8,048 nucleotides of DNA from assembly GCA_964580565.1 (NCBI GenBank), contig CAZOLN010000119.1, forward strand, positions 1-8,048. The letters run 5' to 3'. Shown here in pieces: positions 1 through 4,987 of this stretch. The stretch is from DUEL01 sp964580565 (GTDB lineage: Bacteria > Chloroflexota > Anaerolineae > B4-G1 > DUEL01). Under the pieces are notes generated by a model. That model was not told the origin of the DNA. It worked only from the letters and a program-made list of their open reading frames with translations, and searched no databases. The translations under genes and the position numbers were made by a program. How positions within the stretch are numbered: position 1 is the first letter of the stretch; every line of letters starts with the position of its first letter.

Positions 1-71
1 GGGTGCGCCGTAGGGAACTTGTGGGAGGCTCCTTATCAAAAGTGTCAGGTGGCTGGATCGATGCACGAAAG

Positions 72-99
72 TTGAAGTATGCCGGGTTTCGACTATAAT
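72..99 (+). promoter_or_regulatory. Sigma70-type promoter for the peptidase-permease operon
   Basis: A perfect -10 box TATAAT lies at 94-99. A -35-like TTGAAG lies at 72-77, matching TTGACA in its first four bases, with a 16-bp spacer. The expected transcript start is near 105-107, giving a leader of about 25 nt. It stands out as an AT-rich patch in GC-rich surroundings. Confidence 0.7.
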
Positions 100-119
100 C
101 TTTACTCCCAGACAAAGGC

Positions 120-126
120 GAGGTGA
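120..126 (+). promoter_or_regulatory. Ribosome binding site of the M20 peptidase
   Basis: GAGGTGA, complementary to the 16S 3' end, sits 4 nt before the ATG at 131. It fixes that ATG as the start. Confidence 0.75.
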
Positions 127-130
127 AACG

Positions 131-1258
131 ATGATTGACCTGCGGACTTACTTCTCCCAACGCACGGAGGAAATGCTGGACCTCCTGCGCCGCCTGGTGG
201 AGCTCGAATCCCCCAGCACCGACAAGGCTGCCACCGATCGCGTCGGCCGGTTCGTCGCCGACCGGGCCCGCGAGGCCGGGGCGCAGGTAACCGCCGTCCC
301 TCAAGAACGATACGGGGACCACTGGCTGGCTCGCTGGGGAGAGGGCGAGGGAGGCTTCCTGCTGTTGTGCCATCTGGACACCGTGTGGCCGGTGGGCACG
401 CTGAAGGAGCGCCCCTGGCGGGTGGAGGGGGACCGCGCCCTCGGCCCTGGCTGTTACGACGACAAGGCCAGCGCAGCCATCATCCTCACAGCGTTGAAAG
501 GGCTGCGGGACCTGAACATCGCCCCTGCCCGCCCCGTGACCGTCCTCTTCAACACGGATGAGGAAGTTGGCAGCCACTCCTCCCGCCCGCTCATCGAGGC
601 GGAGGCCGCCCGCGCGGCGGTGGTCTTCTGCGTGGAGCCGGCCCGGCCCGACGGCTCTCTCAAAGTGTGGCGGAAGGGGACGGGCCAGTACGTGATCACC
701 GCGTTGGGGCGGGCCGCCCACGCCGGGGCCGACCACGAGAGGGGGATCAACGCCATCGAGGAACTGGCCCATCAGATCCTGCGGCTACAGGGGATGACGG
801 ACTACGAGCGCGGCACGACGGTCAACGTGGGTTGGATGCAGGGCGGCACCCGGACCAACATCGTGCCGGAGCGGGCCCAGATCCGGGTGGACCTGCGGGT
901 GCGCACCCAGGCGGAGGGGGTGCGGATGGACGAGGCCATCAAGGGCCTCCGGCCGGTGCTGCCGGGCGCCCGCCTCATCGTTGAGGGGGGGCTGAGCCGA
1001 CCGCCGATGGAGGAGGGACCGGTGACGCTGGAGCCCTTCCGGCGGGCCCGGGAGATCGGCGCGGAACTGGGGATCACGTTGACCGCCGGGGGCTCCGGTG
1101 GGGCCTCCGACGGTAACTTCACCGCCGCCCTGGGCGTGCCCACGCTGGACGGGCTGGGGGCCATCGGCGACGGAGCGCACAGCGTCGACGAGTACGTCCT
1201 GATCCCCAGCCTACCCGAGCGGGCCGCCCTCCTCGCCGCCCTGCTGACCCGCTGGTAG
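131..1258 (+). CDS. M20 family metallopeptidase, CPG2-like (glutamate carboxypeptidase type)
   Basis: Predicted cytoplasmic two-zinc hydrolase that removes a C-terminal residue (classically glutamate) from small peptides or N-acyl amino acids. 375 aa, the usual length for M20 peptidases. Visible motifs: HLDTVWP with zinc ligand His81 and nearby Asp83; GPGCYDDK with bridging Asp110; NTDEE with general base Glu144 and ligand Glu145; Glu169 in VEPARPDGS; and the late ligand His350 in GDGAHS. The catalytic domain is split by the dimerisation or lid domain at about 182-290, which starts KGTGQY and carries AAHAG with His197. No signal peptide is seen. The start is supported by a Shine-Dalgarno site and an upstream TATAAT promoter. 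An MFS permease follows 9 nt after the stop, which suggests uptake and hydrolysis of the same substrate (inference). ArgE/DapE or aminoacylase-type specificity cannot be excluded; the CPG2-type motif pattern favours carboxypeptidase. Confidence 0.93.
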   Translation: MIDLRTYFSQRTEEMLDLLRRLVELESPSTDKAATDRVGRFVADRAREAGAQVTAVPQERYGDHWLARWGEGEGGFLLLCHLDTVWPVGTLKERPWRVEGDRALGPGCYDDKASAAIILTALKGLRDLNIAPARPVTVLFNTDEEVGSHSSRPLIEAEAARAAVVFCVEPARPDGSLKVWRKGTGQYVITALGRAAHAGADHERGINAIEELAHQILRLQGMTDYERGTTVNVGWMQGGTRTNIVPERAQIRVDLRVRTQAEGVRMDEAIKGLRPVLPGARLIVEGGLSRPPMEEGPVTLEPFRRAREIGAELGITLTAGGSGGASDGNFTAALGVPTLDGLGAIGDGAHSVDEYVLIPSLPERAALLAALLTRW

Positions 1259-1267
1259 GGGGTCCCG

Positions 1268-2509
1268 ATGCGCAAGATCCGCACCGCCCTGGTGGTCATC
1301 GCCCTCAACAACCTCCTCATGGCCCTGGGCTTCCGCCTGTGGCAGTCCCTCTTCAACAACTTCGCCGTGGAGGAACTGGGGGTCCGTGCCGACCAGATCG
1401 GCCTCATCCAGGCGATCCGCGAGATCCCCGGCCTGATGGGGTTCCTCGTGGGGCTCCTGGCCCTGCTCCTGGTGGAGATGCGGATCGCGGGCCTGTCGGT
1501 GGTCGTGATGGGGGCCGGCATCTTCCTCACGGCGGCGGCTGGAAACATCGCAGGGCTGATCGGGGCGACGCTGCTGATGAGCGTGGGCTTCCACTTCTTC
1601 TACTCCAGCAACGTCTCAGCGGTGTTGCTGACGGTAGGGACCGATGAGGCTCCCAAGACCCTGGGTCGGTTGAACAGCCTGGGCGCGCTGGCCTCCGTGC
1701 TGGGCGCCTTGTTCATCTTCGCCACCCTGGATGCCTGGGGGTACCGCACCCTCTTCCGCGCTGCCGGAGCGACGGTGATGGTCGGCGGGCTGATGCTGCT
1801 TCCCTTCGGCCGCCAGCCCGTGCGAGCGCAGCGGACCCGGCGGCGCCCTCCCCTGCGCCGCCGATACGGACTCTACTACGCCCTCCAGTTTCTGATGGGC
1901 AGCCGCCGCCACATCTTCACCACCTTCGCCGTCTACCTGCTGGTGCGCCGCTACGGCGTGACGCCACAGACGATCACGCTGCTCTTCCTGATCAACAGCC
2001 TCATCGGCACCTACTTTCACCAGGCGTTCGGGAAGATCGTGGCCCGTTTCGGGGAACGGCGAGTGCTGACGGTCAACTTCATCCTCCTGGTGGGCGTCTT
2101 CCTGGGCTACGCCCTGATCCCCCTGGTCCACAGCCTCGCCTCGCCGACCTTCCAGATGCCCAGCGTGGCCTTCGGCGACTGGGTGCTCTTCCCATCCTTC
2201 CCCGCCACACCAGCGCTCCTGATCCTGCTGATCCTCTTCATCACCGACCACATCCTCTTCGGCTTCTCCATCGCGCTCCAATCCTACTTCCAGAAGATCG
2301 CCCTGAGCCCTGAGGACATCACGCCCAACATCTCCGTTGGACAGACCATCAACCATATCGCCGCGGTGGTCGTGCCGGTCATCGGAGGGGTGGTCTGGGA
2401 ACGGATCGGGGCACAGTACACCTTCTTCGCCGGGGTCCTGATCGCCCTTCTCTCGCTGGCCTTGACGGTGCGGATGCGGATCCCCTCCCGCGGGTCCAGC
2501 CGCGCGTAA
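1268..2509 (+). CDS. MFS transporter
   Basis: Predicted inner-membrane secondary transporter of the major facilitator superfamily, 413 aa, with about 11-12 hydrophobic segments. The N-terminal half covers roughly residues 7-180. A strongly basic cytoplasmic linker lies at 182-199 (eight arginines in RTRRRPPLRRR and nearby), the classic loop between helices 6 and 7. The second half starts near 203. A non-membrane insertion at about 288-316 (SPTFQMPSVAFGDWVLF region), before the helix starting near 316, is longer than a normal MFS loop. The substrate is not readable from sequence. The gene starts 9 nt after the M20 peptidase stop with only a run of G as ribosome binding site, so it is probably cotranscribed and partly coupled. 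A peptide or N-acyl amino acid substrate is inferred from that pairing; efflux is equally possible. Confidence 0.88.
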   Translation: MRKIRTALVVIALNNLLMALGFRLWQSLFNNFAVEELGVRADQIGLIQAIREIPGLMGFLVGLLALLLVEMRIAGLSVVVMGAGIFLTAAAGNIAGLIGATLLMSVGFHFFYSSNVSAVLLTVGTDEAPKTLGRLNSLGALASVLGALFIFATLDAWGYRTLFRAAGATVMVGGLMLLPFGRQPVRAQRTRRRPPLRRRYGLYYALQFLMGSRRHIFTTFAVYLLVRRYGVTPQTITLLFLINSLIGTYFHQAFGKIVARFGERRVLTVNFILLVGVFLGYALIPLVHSLASPTFQMPSVAFGDWVLFPSFPATPALLILLILFITDHILFGFSIALQSYFQKIALSPEDITPNISVGQTINHIAAVVVPVIGGVVWERIGAQYTFFAGVLIALLSLALTVRMRIPSRGSSRA

Positions 2510-2610
2510 CCTGCGGGAGGCTGGCGAACCGTCGGGCAGTCGACCTTGGAACAAAGGACGTTTCAGGGTATAATCCCTTCAGGACATCCGCAGGAAGACA
2601 AGGCAGAGCA
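2510..2610 (+). other. Intergenic spacer between MFS and GNAT genes
   Basis: The first 35 bases hold no clear hairpin followed by a T-run, so no intrinsic terminator for the MFS gene is called. The rest is the promoter and 30-nt leader of the GNAT gene. Confidence 0.5.
2546..2574 (+). promoter_or_regulatory. Near-consensus sigma70-type promoter for the GNAT operon
   Basis: -35 TTGGAA at 2546-2551 (four of six to TTGACA), an ideal 17-bp spacer, and a perfect -10 TATAAT at 2569-2574. The predicted transcript start is near 2580, about 30 nt before the ATG. An AGGAAG site at 2592-2597 and a purine-rich AGGCAGAG at 2601-2608 can serve as ribosome binding sites. This is the strongest promoter in the window. 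Confidence 0.8.
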
Positions 2611-3114
2611 ATGGAGCCGATCCCTGGAGTTCAGATACGTCGCGCCCGCCCCTCGGACGCCGAGCGGATCGCCGCCTTCATCAATCGAGCACGTCCGGGG
2701 CGCAAGCCCATCACCCCGGAGGAGGTGCGCGACCGGTTCGGCATCGTGGGCTTCCTCATCGCCGAACAGGACGGGGAGATCACCGGCCTGCTGGGCTGGC
2801 TGGTCGAGAACCTGGTGGCCCGGGTGACCGACTTCCTCATCTGGCCCGCCGAGCGGCGACTGACCGTCGGGCGAGCGCTGATCTCCGCGATGGAGAAGGC
2901 GGCGGAGGAACTTCAGTGTGAGGCGGCGATGCTCTTTCTACCCCGCAACGCCCCATCCGAACTGCTCGCCTACTGGGAAGCGTTCGGCTATCGGCCCGTG
3001 GAGGTGGCCAGTCTCCCCAAGGCGTGGCGGGAGGCAGCGCAGGAGGCCCGGTCGATCGACGAGCAGATCGTACTCAAGCCGCTGCGTGAGGACATGGTCC
3101 AACGACCCCTGTAG
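2611..3114 (+). CDS. GNAT-like N-acetyltransferase with degenerate acetyl-CoA loop
   Basis: A 167-aa protein with GNAT fold features. It opens VQIRRARPSDAERIAAFIN (8-26), the usual beta1-alpha1 start. A strand with FLIAEQDGEITGLLGW (48-63) follows, then the motif A region 69-97 and a C-terminal LLAYWEAFGYRPVEV block (118-132) typical of GNATs. The pyrophosphate loop reads ERRLTVGRALI (81-91). Aligned to the usual R/Q-x-x-G-x-G/A, the first Arg/Gln is Leu84 and only Gly87 and Ala89 remain, so cofactor binding may be weak or altered. The substrate is unknown; amino acids are a frequent target in such families. It has its own strong promoter, and a small membrane protein gene follows 15 nt later, suggesting joint expression. 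It could be a catalytically inactive GNAT-fold regulator. Confidence 0.8.
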   Translation: MEPIPGVQIRRARPSDAERIAAFINRARPGRKPITPEEVRDRFGIVGFLIAEQDGEITGLLGWLVENLVARVTDFLIWPAERRLTVGRALISAMEKAAEELQCEAAMLFLPRNAPSELLAYWEAFGYRPVEVASLPKAWREAAQEARSIDEQIVLKPLREDMVQRPL

Positions 3115-3121
3115 AGGGAGG
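3114..3121 (+). promoter_or_regulatory. Ribosome binding site of the small membrane protein
   Basis: GAGGGAGG overlaps the last base of the upstream GNAT stop codon and lies 8 nt before the ATG at 3130. It supports the reality of this short gene. Confidence 0.7.
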
Positions 3122-3129
3122 CTTCATCG

Positions 3130-3372
3130 ATGTCCAGACTGGTTCAGTTCGCCAAACAGCATCCCCGCCTGACGGCCTGGTTCGTCCTCGCCGTCGGCAT
3201 GGTCGCCATCCTGGTCTGGTCCGCCCGAGACGTGGGGCTCCAGCCCGGCCAATGGGCAGCGCTGATCGTCGCTACCATCGGCCTGGCGGGGCTCTGCGTC
3301 TGGATCATCGGGTGGGAGGACGAGGAAGAAGAAGAGGAGCAGGGGAGCAGAGGAGCAGAGGAGCAGGGGTAG
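3130..3372 (+). CDS. Small two-helix membrane protein with repeat-encoded acidic tail
   Basis: An 80-aa protein not recognised as a known family. Two hydrophobic segments are clear: about 14-31 (TAWFVLAVGMVAILVW) and about 42-61 (WAALIVATIGLAGLCVWII), separated by a short polar loop containing RDVGLQPGQ. The tail from residue 63 is acidic and low complexity (EDEEEEEE, then QGSRGAEEQG). Its last third is encoded by an 8-bp tandem repeat. A hairpin topology with both ends on the same face of the membrane is likely; basic residues near the N-terminus (MSRL, KQH, R13) suggest the cytoplasmic face. A strong Shine-Dalgarno site and the 15-nt gap to the GNAT gene argue for a real gene in that operon. 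The stop is one base from the end of the convergent FAD-subunit gene. Function unknown. Confidence 0.75.
   Translation: MSRLVQFAKQHPRLTAWFVLAVGMVAILVWSARDVGLQPGQWAALIVATIGLAGLCVWIIGWEDEEEEEEQGSRGAEEQG
3336..3367 (+). repeat. Octamer tandem repeat, four copies of GGAGCAGR
   Basis: GGAGCAG recurs at 3336, 3344, 3352 and 3360 with an exact 8-base period, the eighth base being G, A, A, G. It lies inside the 3' end of the small membrane protein gene. Eight is not a multiple of three, so each copy is read in a different frame, and gain or loss of one copy would change the tail and stop. The same octamer GGAGCAGG appears once at 4965-4972 inside the heptamer array. Confidence 0.85.
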
Positions 3373-3373
3373 A

Positions 3374-4222
3374 TCAACCTGCCTCGGCCCGCTCCTTCGC
3401 CGCCATCAGCGCCCGGCGGGCCAGCACCTCGGCCATCGCTCGACGGTATTCGCTGCTCCCTCGGAAGTCGCCCGGCGGATCGAGCGGCTTGGCGGCCAGG
3501 GCGGCCGCCTCCTCCACCTGCTCCACGGAGGGTTCCTTCCCCTTCAAATGCTGTTCCGCACGCGAGGCCCGAAGCGGTCGGTCCCCGACCCCGCCGAGGG
3601 CCAGTCGGACCTCCTGACAGATCCCGTCTTCCAACCGGAGGAACGATGCCGCGCAGACGATCGGCCGGTCCTTCGGGGTGCGGCCGACATGGGCGAACCC
3701 CAGCCCCACCGTGCCGACGGGGCGGGGGATCTCCAACTCGGTGATCAACCCGCCGCCGGTGAGGAGGCGGCGTCGATAAGCGAGGAAGCTCTCCAGGCCG
3801 ACCGTCCGCCGCTCCGGAGCCCAGAGGGTCAGCGAAGCATCCAGCGCCAGGAGCAAGACCAGCAACGGATGGTCGGCCTCCCCGCAGGCCAGCATCCCGC
3901 CGACGGTGGCCTGTTCCCGCAGGTTGCGCGAGGCCACCAGCGGCACCACCTCCCGAATCCACCCCTGGGTGAGATCGACCAGGTCCGCGCTCTCCATCAG
4001 CCGCTGAAGCGGGACCGTCGCACCGACGCTCACCCGATCCGGCTTGCCCTCGATGTAGGAGAGCCCCAGCCGGCTCAGGTCCACCACAGCCTCGACGGCC
4101 GGGTCCCTGCCAGGCAGCAGGTGCGTCCCGCCGCCCAGGGGAACCGTCCCCGGCTGCCGGATCAGGCGAACCGCCTCCTCCAGGGTTTCGGGACGATGGT
4201 AAGCACGCAGGTTCGGCAACAT
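3374..4222 (-). CDS. FAD-binding subunit of a molybdenum hydroxylase (CoxM/XdhB-like)
   Basis: 282 aa, normal for the medium, FAD-carrying subunit of xanthine dehydrogenase or CO dehydrogenase type enzymes. In the family this subunit passes electrons from the 2Fe-2S subunit to the acceptor through FAD. Visible: the first FAD loop PLGGGTHLLPG (28-38, corresponding to CoxM AGGHS); the second loop ATVGGML (105-111, corresponding to TIGG) preceded by SRNLREQ; and a C-terminal CoxM-C domain from about 172 with GGVGDRPLRAS (210-220) and GSSEYRRAMAEVLARRAL (255-272). The ATG at 4222 is chosen because GGAGGA lies 6 nt upstream and the conserved protein starts there; the frame stays open to 4315 but that part overlaps the thioesterase. 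TGATG couples it to that gene. Neither the molybdopterin nor the 2Fe-2S partner is visible, which is odd for this family. Confidence 0.9.
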   Translation of the reverse strand: MLPNLRAYHRPETLEEAVRLIRQPGTVPLGGGTHLLPGRDPAVEAVVDLSRLGLSYIEGKPDRVSVGATVPLQRLMESADLVDLTQGWIREVVPLVASRNLREQATVGGMLACGEADHPLLVLLLALDASLTLWAPERRTVGLESFLAYRRRLLTGGGLITELEIPRPVGTVGLGFAHVGRTPKDRPIVCAASFLRLEDGICQEVRLALGGVGDRPLRASRAEQHLKGKEPSVEQVEEAAALAAKPLDPPGDFRGSSEYRRAMAEVLARRALMAAKERAEAG

Positions 4223-4698
4223 CACGCTTCCTCCGGATACACCTTCCAGTAGACCTTTTCCTCCTCCCACCGGGCGCGGAAGGAATCGGGGGCAGGCCCC
4301 AAAAGGGATTCGCACTCAGCGGTGACGGTCCCGTCGGGCAACCGGATCTGGCCCGCCACCCGCGCGCCGATCCCCCCGATCTGCTCGACCCACCCGACGG
4401 CGGTCAGGGGGGTCTCGGTGGGGGTGGGACGGCGGTAGCGGATGGTGAGGCGGAGCGTCACCATCAACCCTTCCTCCCCCGGCCGGTGGAGCATCACCGC
4501 TCGACCGGCGACCTCGTCCAGCACAGCGGCGACGATCCCCCCGTGGACGACGCCAGGGTAGCCCTGATACACGTCGGGCACGGTGAAGGTAGCCCGCACC
4601 TGCCCGGCCTCGGGGTCCTCATAGAAAACCAGTTTCAACCCGACGGGATTCTGCACACCGCAGACGAAGCACATTCTGGATCTTGGCTGTTGCTCCAT
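4222..4698 (-). CDS. PaaI-like hotdog-fold thioesterase
   Basis: 158 aa. Predicted cytoplasmic hydrolase of acyl-CoA or similar thioesters. The N-terminus carries CFVCGVQNPVGLKL (10-23), the CxxC-G-x-x-NPxGL signature frequent in bacterial hotdog thioesterases. The hotdog core has YQGYPGVVHGGIVAAVLDEVAG (44-65): the HGG turn at 52-54 and Asp61 of the following helix are the expected catalytic region. A beta-rich second half follows (LRLTIRYRRPTP, 82-93), then a charged tail (ARWEEEKVYWKVYPEEA). The ATG at 4698 is preferred to the upstream frame extension (to 4815) because the extension runs through the promoter region and repeat element and has no domain content. No good Shine-Dalgarno site is seen. 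The stop overlaps the FAD-subunit start by one base, so the two are probably translated together. Its substrate is unknown; the link to the FAD subunit hints at aromatic or acyl-CoA catabolism (inference). Confidence 0.88.
   Translation of the reverse strand: MEQQPRSRMCFVCGVQNPVGLKLVFYEDPEAGQVRATFTVPDVYQGYPGVVHGGIVAAVLDEVAGRAVMLHRPGEEGLMVTLRLTIRYRRPTPTETPLTAVGWVEQIGGIGARVAGQIRLPDGTVTAECESLLGPAPDSFRARWEEEKVYWKVYPEEA
4229..4234 (-). promoter_or_regulatory. Ribosome binding site of the FAD subunit, inside the thioesterase 3' end
   Basis: On the minus strand GGAGGA lies 6 nt before the ATG at 4222. It decides that start against the upstream in-frame start at 4315. Confidence 0.75.
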
Positions 4699-4728
4699 CG
4701 GACACACTCGCCAGTGGGATGGGAGGGT

Positions 4729-4757
4729 ATGGTACACTGAAAGGCGGAAAGATGCAA
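4729..4757 (-). promoter_or_regulatory. Possible promoter of the thioesterase-FAD subunit pair
   Basis: Read on the minus strand, TTGCAT (4757-4752) and TACCAT (4734-4729) are separated by 17 bp and lie about 30 nt before the ATG at 4698. Matches to consensus are three and four of six, so this is modest. The -35 hexamer falls inside the left heptamer units, so the repeat array may supply part of the promoter. Confidence 0.35.
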
Positions 4758-4766
4758 GAGGCAGGA
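4748..4766 (+). repeat. Left remnant of degenerate heptamer array
   Basis: AAAGATG, CAAGAGG and the start of a third unit, CAGGA, precede the palindromic element. They keep the same 7-base phase and the same consensus (CARGRKG-like) as the units at 4927-4982. The 13-mer GATGCAAGAGGCA occurs both here (4751-4763) and at 4951-4963, exactly 200 bases apart. Confidence 0.65.
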
Positions 4767-4925
4767 CTGAGGTTCGGACGTGAGTTCGGACATGGCCTTC
4801 CGATGGAAAAACCACAGAGGCACGGAGGGCACAGAGGAGCGTCTAAACTTAGGGAGAAAACTCCGTGTCCTCTGGGCCCCTGTGGTGAAAAACGATGGGA
4901 GTCCGAACTCCTGTCGAAACCCCAG
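4767..4925. mobile_element. 159-bp nested palindromic MITE-like element
   Basis: The ends are 25-nt imperfect inverted repeats, 4767-4791 and 4901-4925, matching at 20 of 25 positions. The innermost ten (GAGTTCGGAC against GTCCGAACTC) match perfectly, and the element begins CTG and ends CAG. Inside lies a second inverted pair, 4811-4836 and 4861-4886 (starting ACCACAG and ending CTGTGGT), matching at 21 of 26, around a 24-nt loop. GCAGGA abuts both ends exactly (4761-4766 and 4926-4931), like a 6-bp target duplication. There is no open reading frame of its own. Size, symmetry and flanking duplication are seen directly; mobility by a transposase in trans is inferred. Because GCAGGA fits the surrounding heptamer repeat, the duplication could be coincidental. 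Confidence 0.65.
4807..4886 (-). terminator. Possible terminator hairpin downstream of FemAB
   Basis: In the minus-strand transcript the inner inverted repeat forms a 26-position stem with 21 Watson-Crick pairs plus two U-G wobbles. It is followed at once by TTTTT (4811-4807). It lies about 100 nt past the FemAB stop and before the thioesterase promoter region, so it could end the DUF362-methyltransferase-FemAB transcript. The 24-nt loop is large for a classical terminator. The plus strand lacks the T-run. Confidence 0.35.
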
Positions 4926-4926
4926 G

Positions 4927-4982
4927 CAGGAGACAAGATGCAAGATGCAGGATGCAAGAGGCAAGGAGCAGGGGGCAGGGAG
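4927..4982 (+). repeat. Degenerate heptamer tandem array, eight units
   Basis: Eight consecutive 7-base units start with CA and follow roughly CARGRKG: CAGGAGA at 4927, CAAGATG at 4934 and 4941, CAGGATG at 4948, then CAAGAGG, CAAGGAG, CAGGGGG and CAGGGAG up to 4982. It ends 5 bases from the FemAB stop codon. Similar heptanucleotide arrays (STRR) are known from filamentous cyanobacteria; function there is unclear. The units are contiguous with no spacers, so this is not a CRISPR. Confidence 0.8.
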
Positions 4983-4987
4983 TGAGG

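Larger units (their letters stand above)
1..130. other. 5' intergenic region upstream of the M20 peptidase gene
   Basis: No coding sequence, RNA gene or convincing terminator was recognised in the first 70 bases. The right part holds the promoter and ribosome binding site of the peptidase gene, listed separately. The window starts inside this spacer or just past the end of an unseen upstream gene. Confidence 0.6.
4761..4931. repeat. GCAGGA direct repeats bordering the palindromic element
   Basis: Exact 6-nt copies at 4761-4766 and 4926-4931 directly touch the outer inverted repeats (8-nt AGGCAGGA if two overlapping bases of the right end are counted). They are read as a target-site duplication. 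The caution is that CAGGA is a common unit of the heptamer array. Confidence 0.55.

Noticed and set aside
2510..2545. Terminator after the MFS gene
   Set aside because: Only a CTGC/GCAG pairing with a large loop and no T-run is present.
802..2554. Long minus-strand open frames opposite the peptidase and permease (802-1548, 1616-2554)
   Set aside because: Their translations are Arg/Pro/Gly-rich or Gln/Glu/Gly-rich with no domain, and they lie antisense to genes with full catalytic or membrane signatures. This is typical of GC-rich DNA.
4223..4315. Upstream extension of the FAD-subunit start to 4315
   Set aside because: The added 31 residues lie wholly within the thioesterase and have no family match, whereas the ATG at 4222 has a strong ribosome binding site.
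4731..4738. Plus-strand extended -10 (TGGTACACT) in the spacer
   Set aside because: No matching -35 and no plus-strand gene downstream; the resemblance is weak.
4699..4815. Thioesterase start at 4815
   Set aside because: The extension would be encoded by the palindromic element and the promoter region and precedes the conserved CFVCG start of the family by about 48 residues.
4927..4982. CRISPR array
   Set aside because: Units are only 7 bases, contiguous and degenerate, with no spacers and no cas genes.
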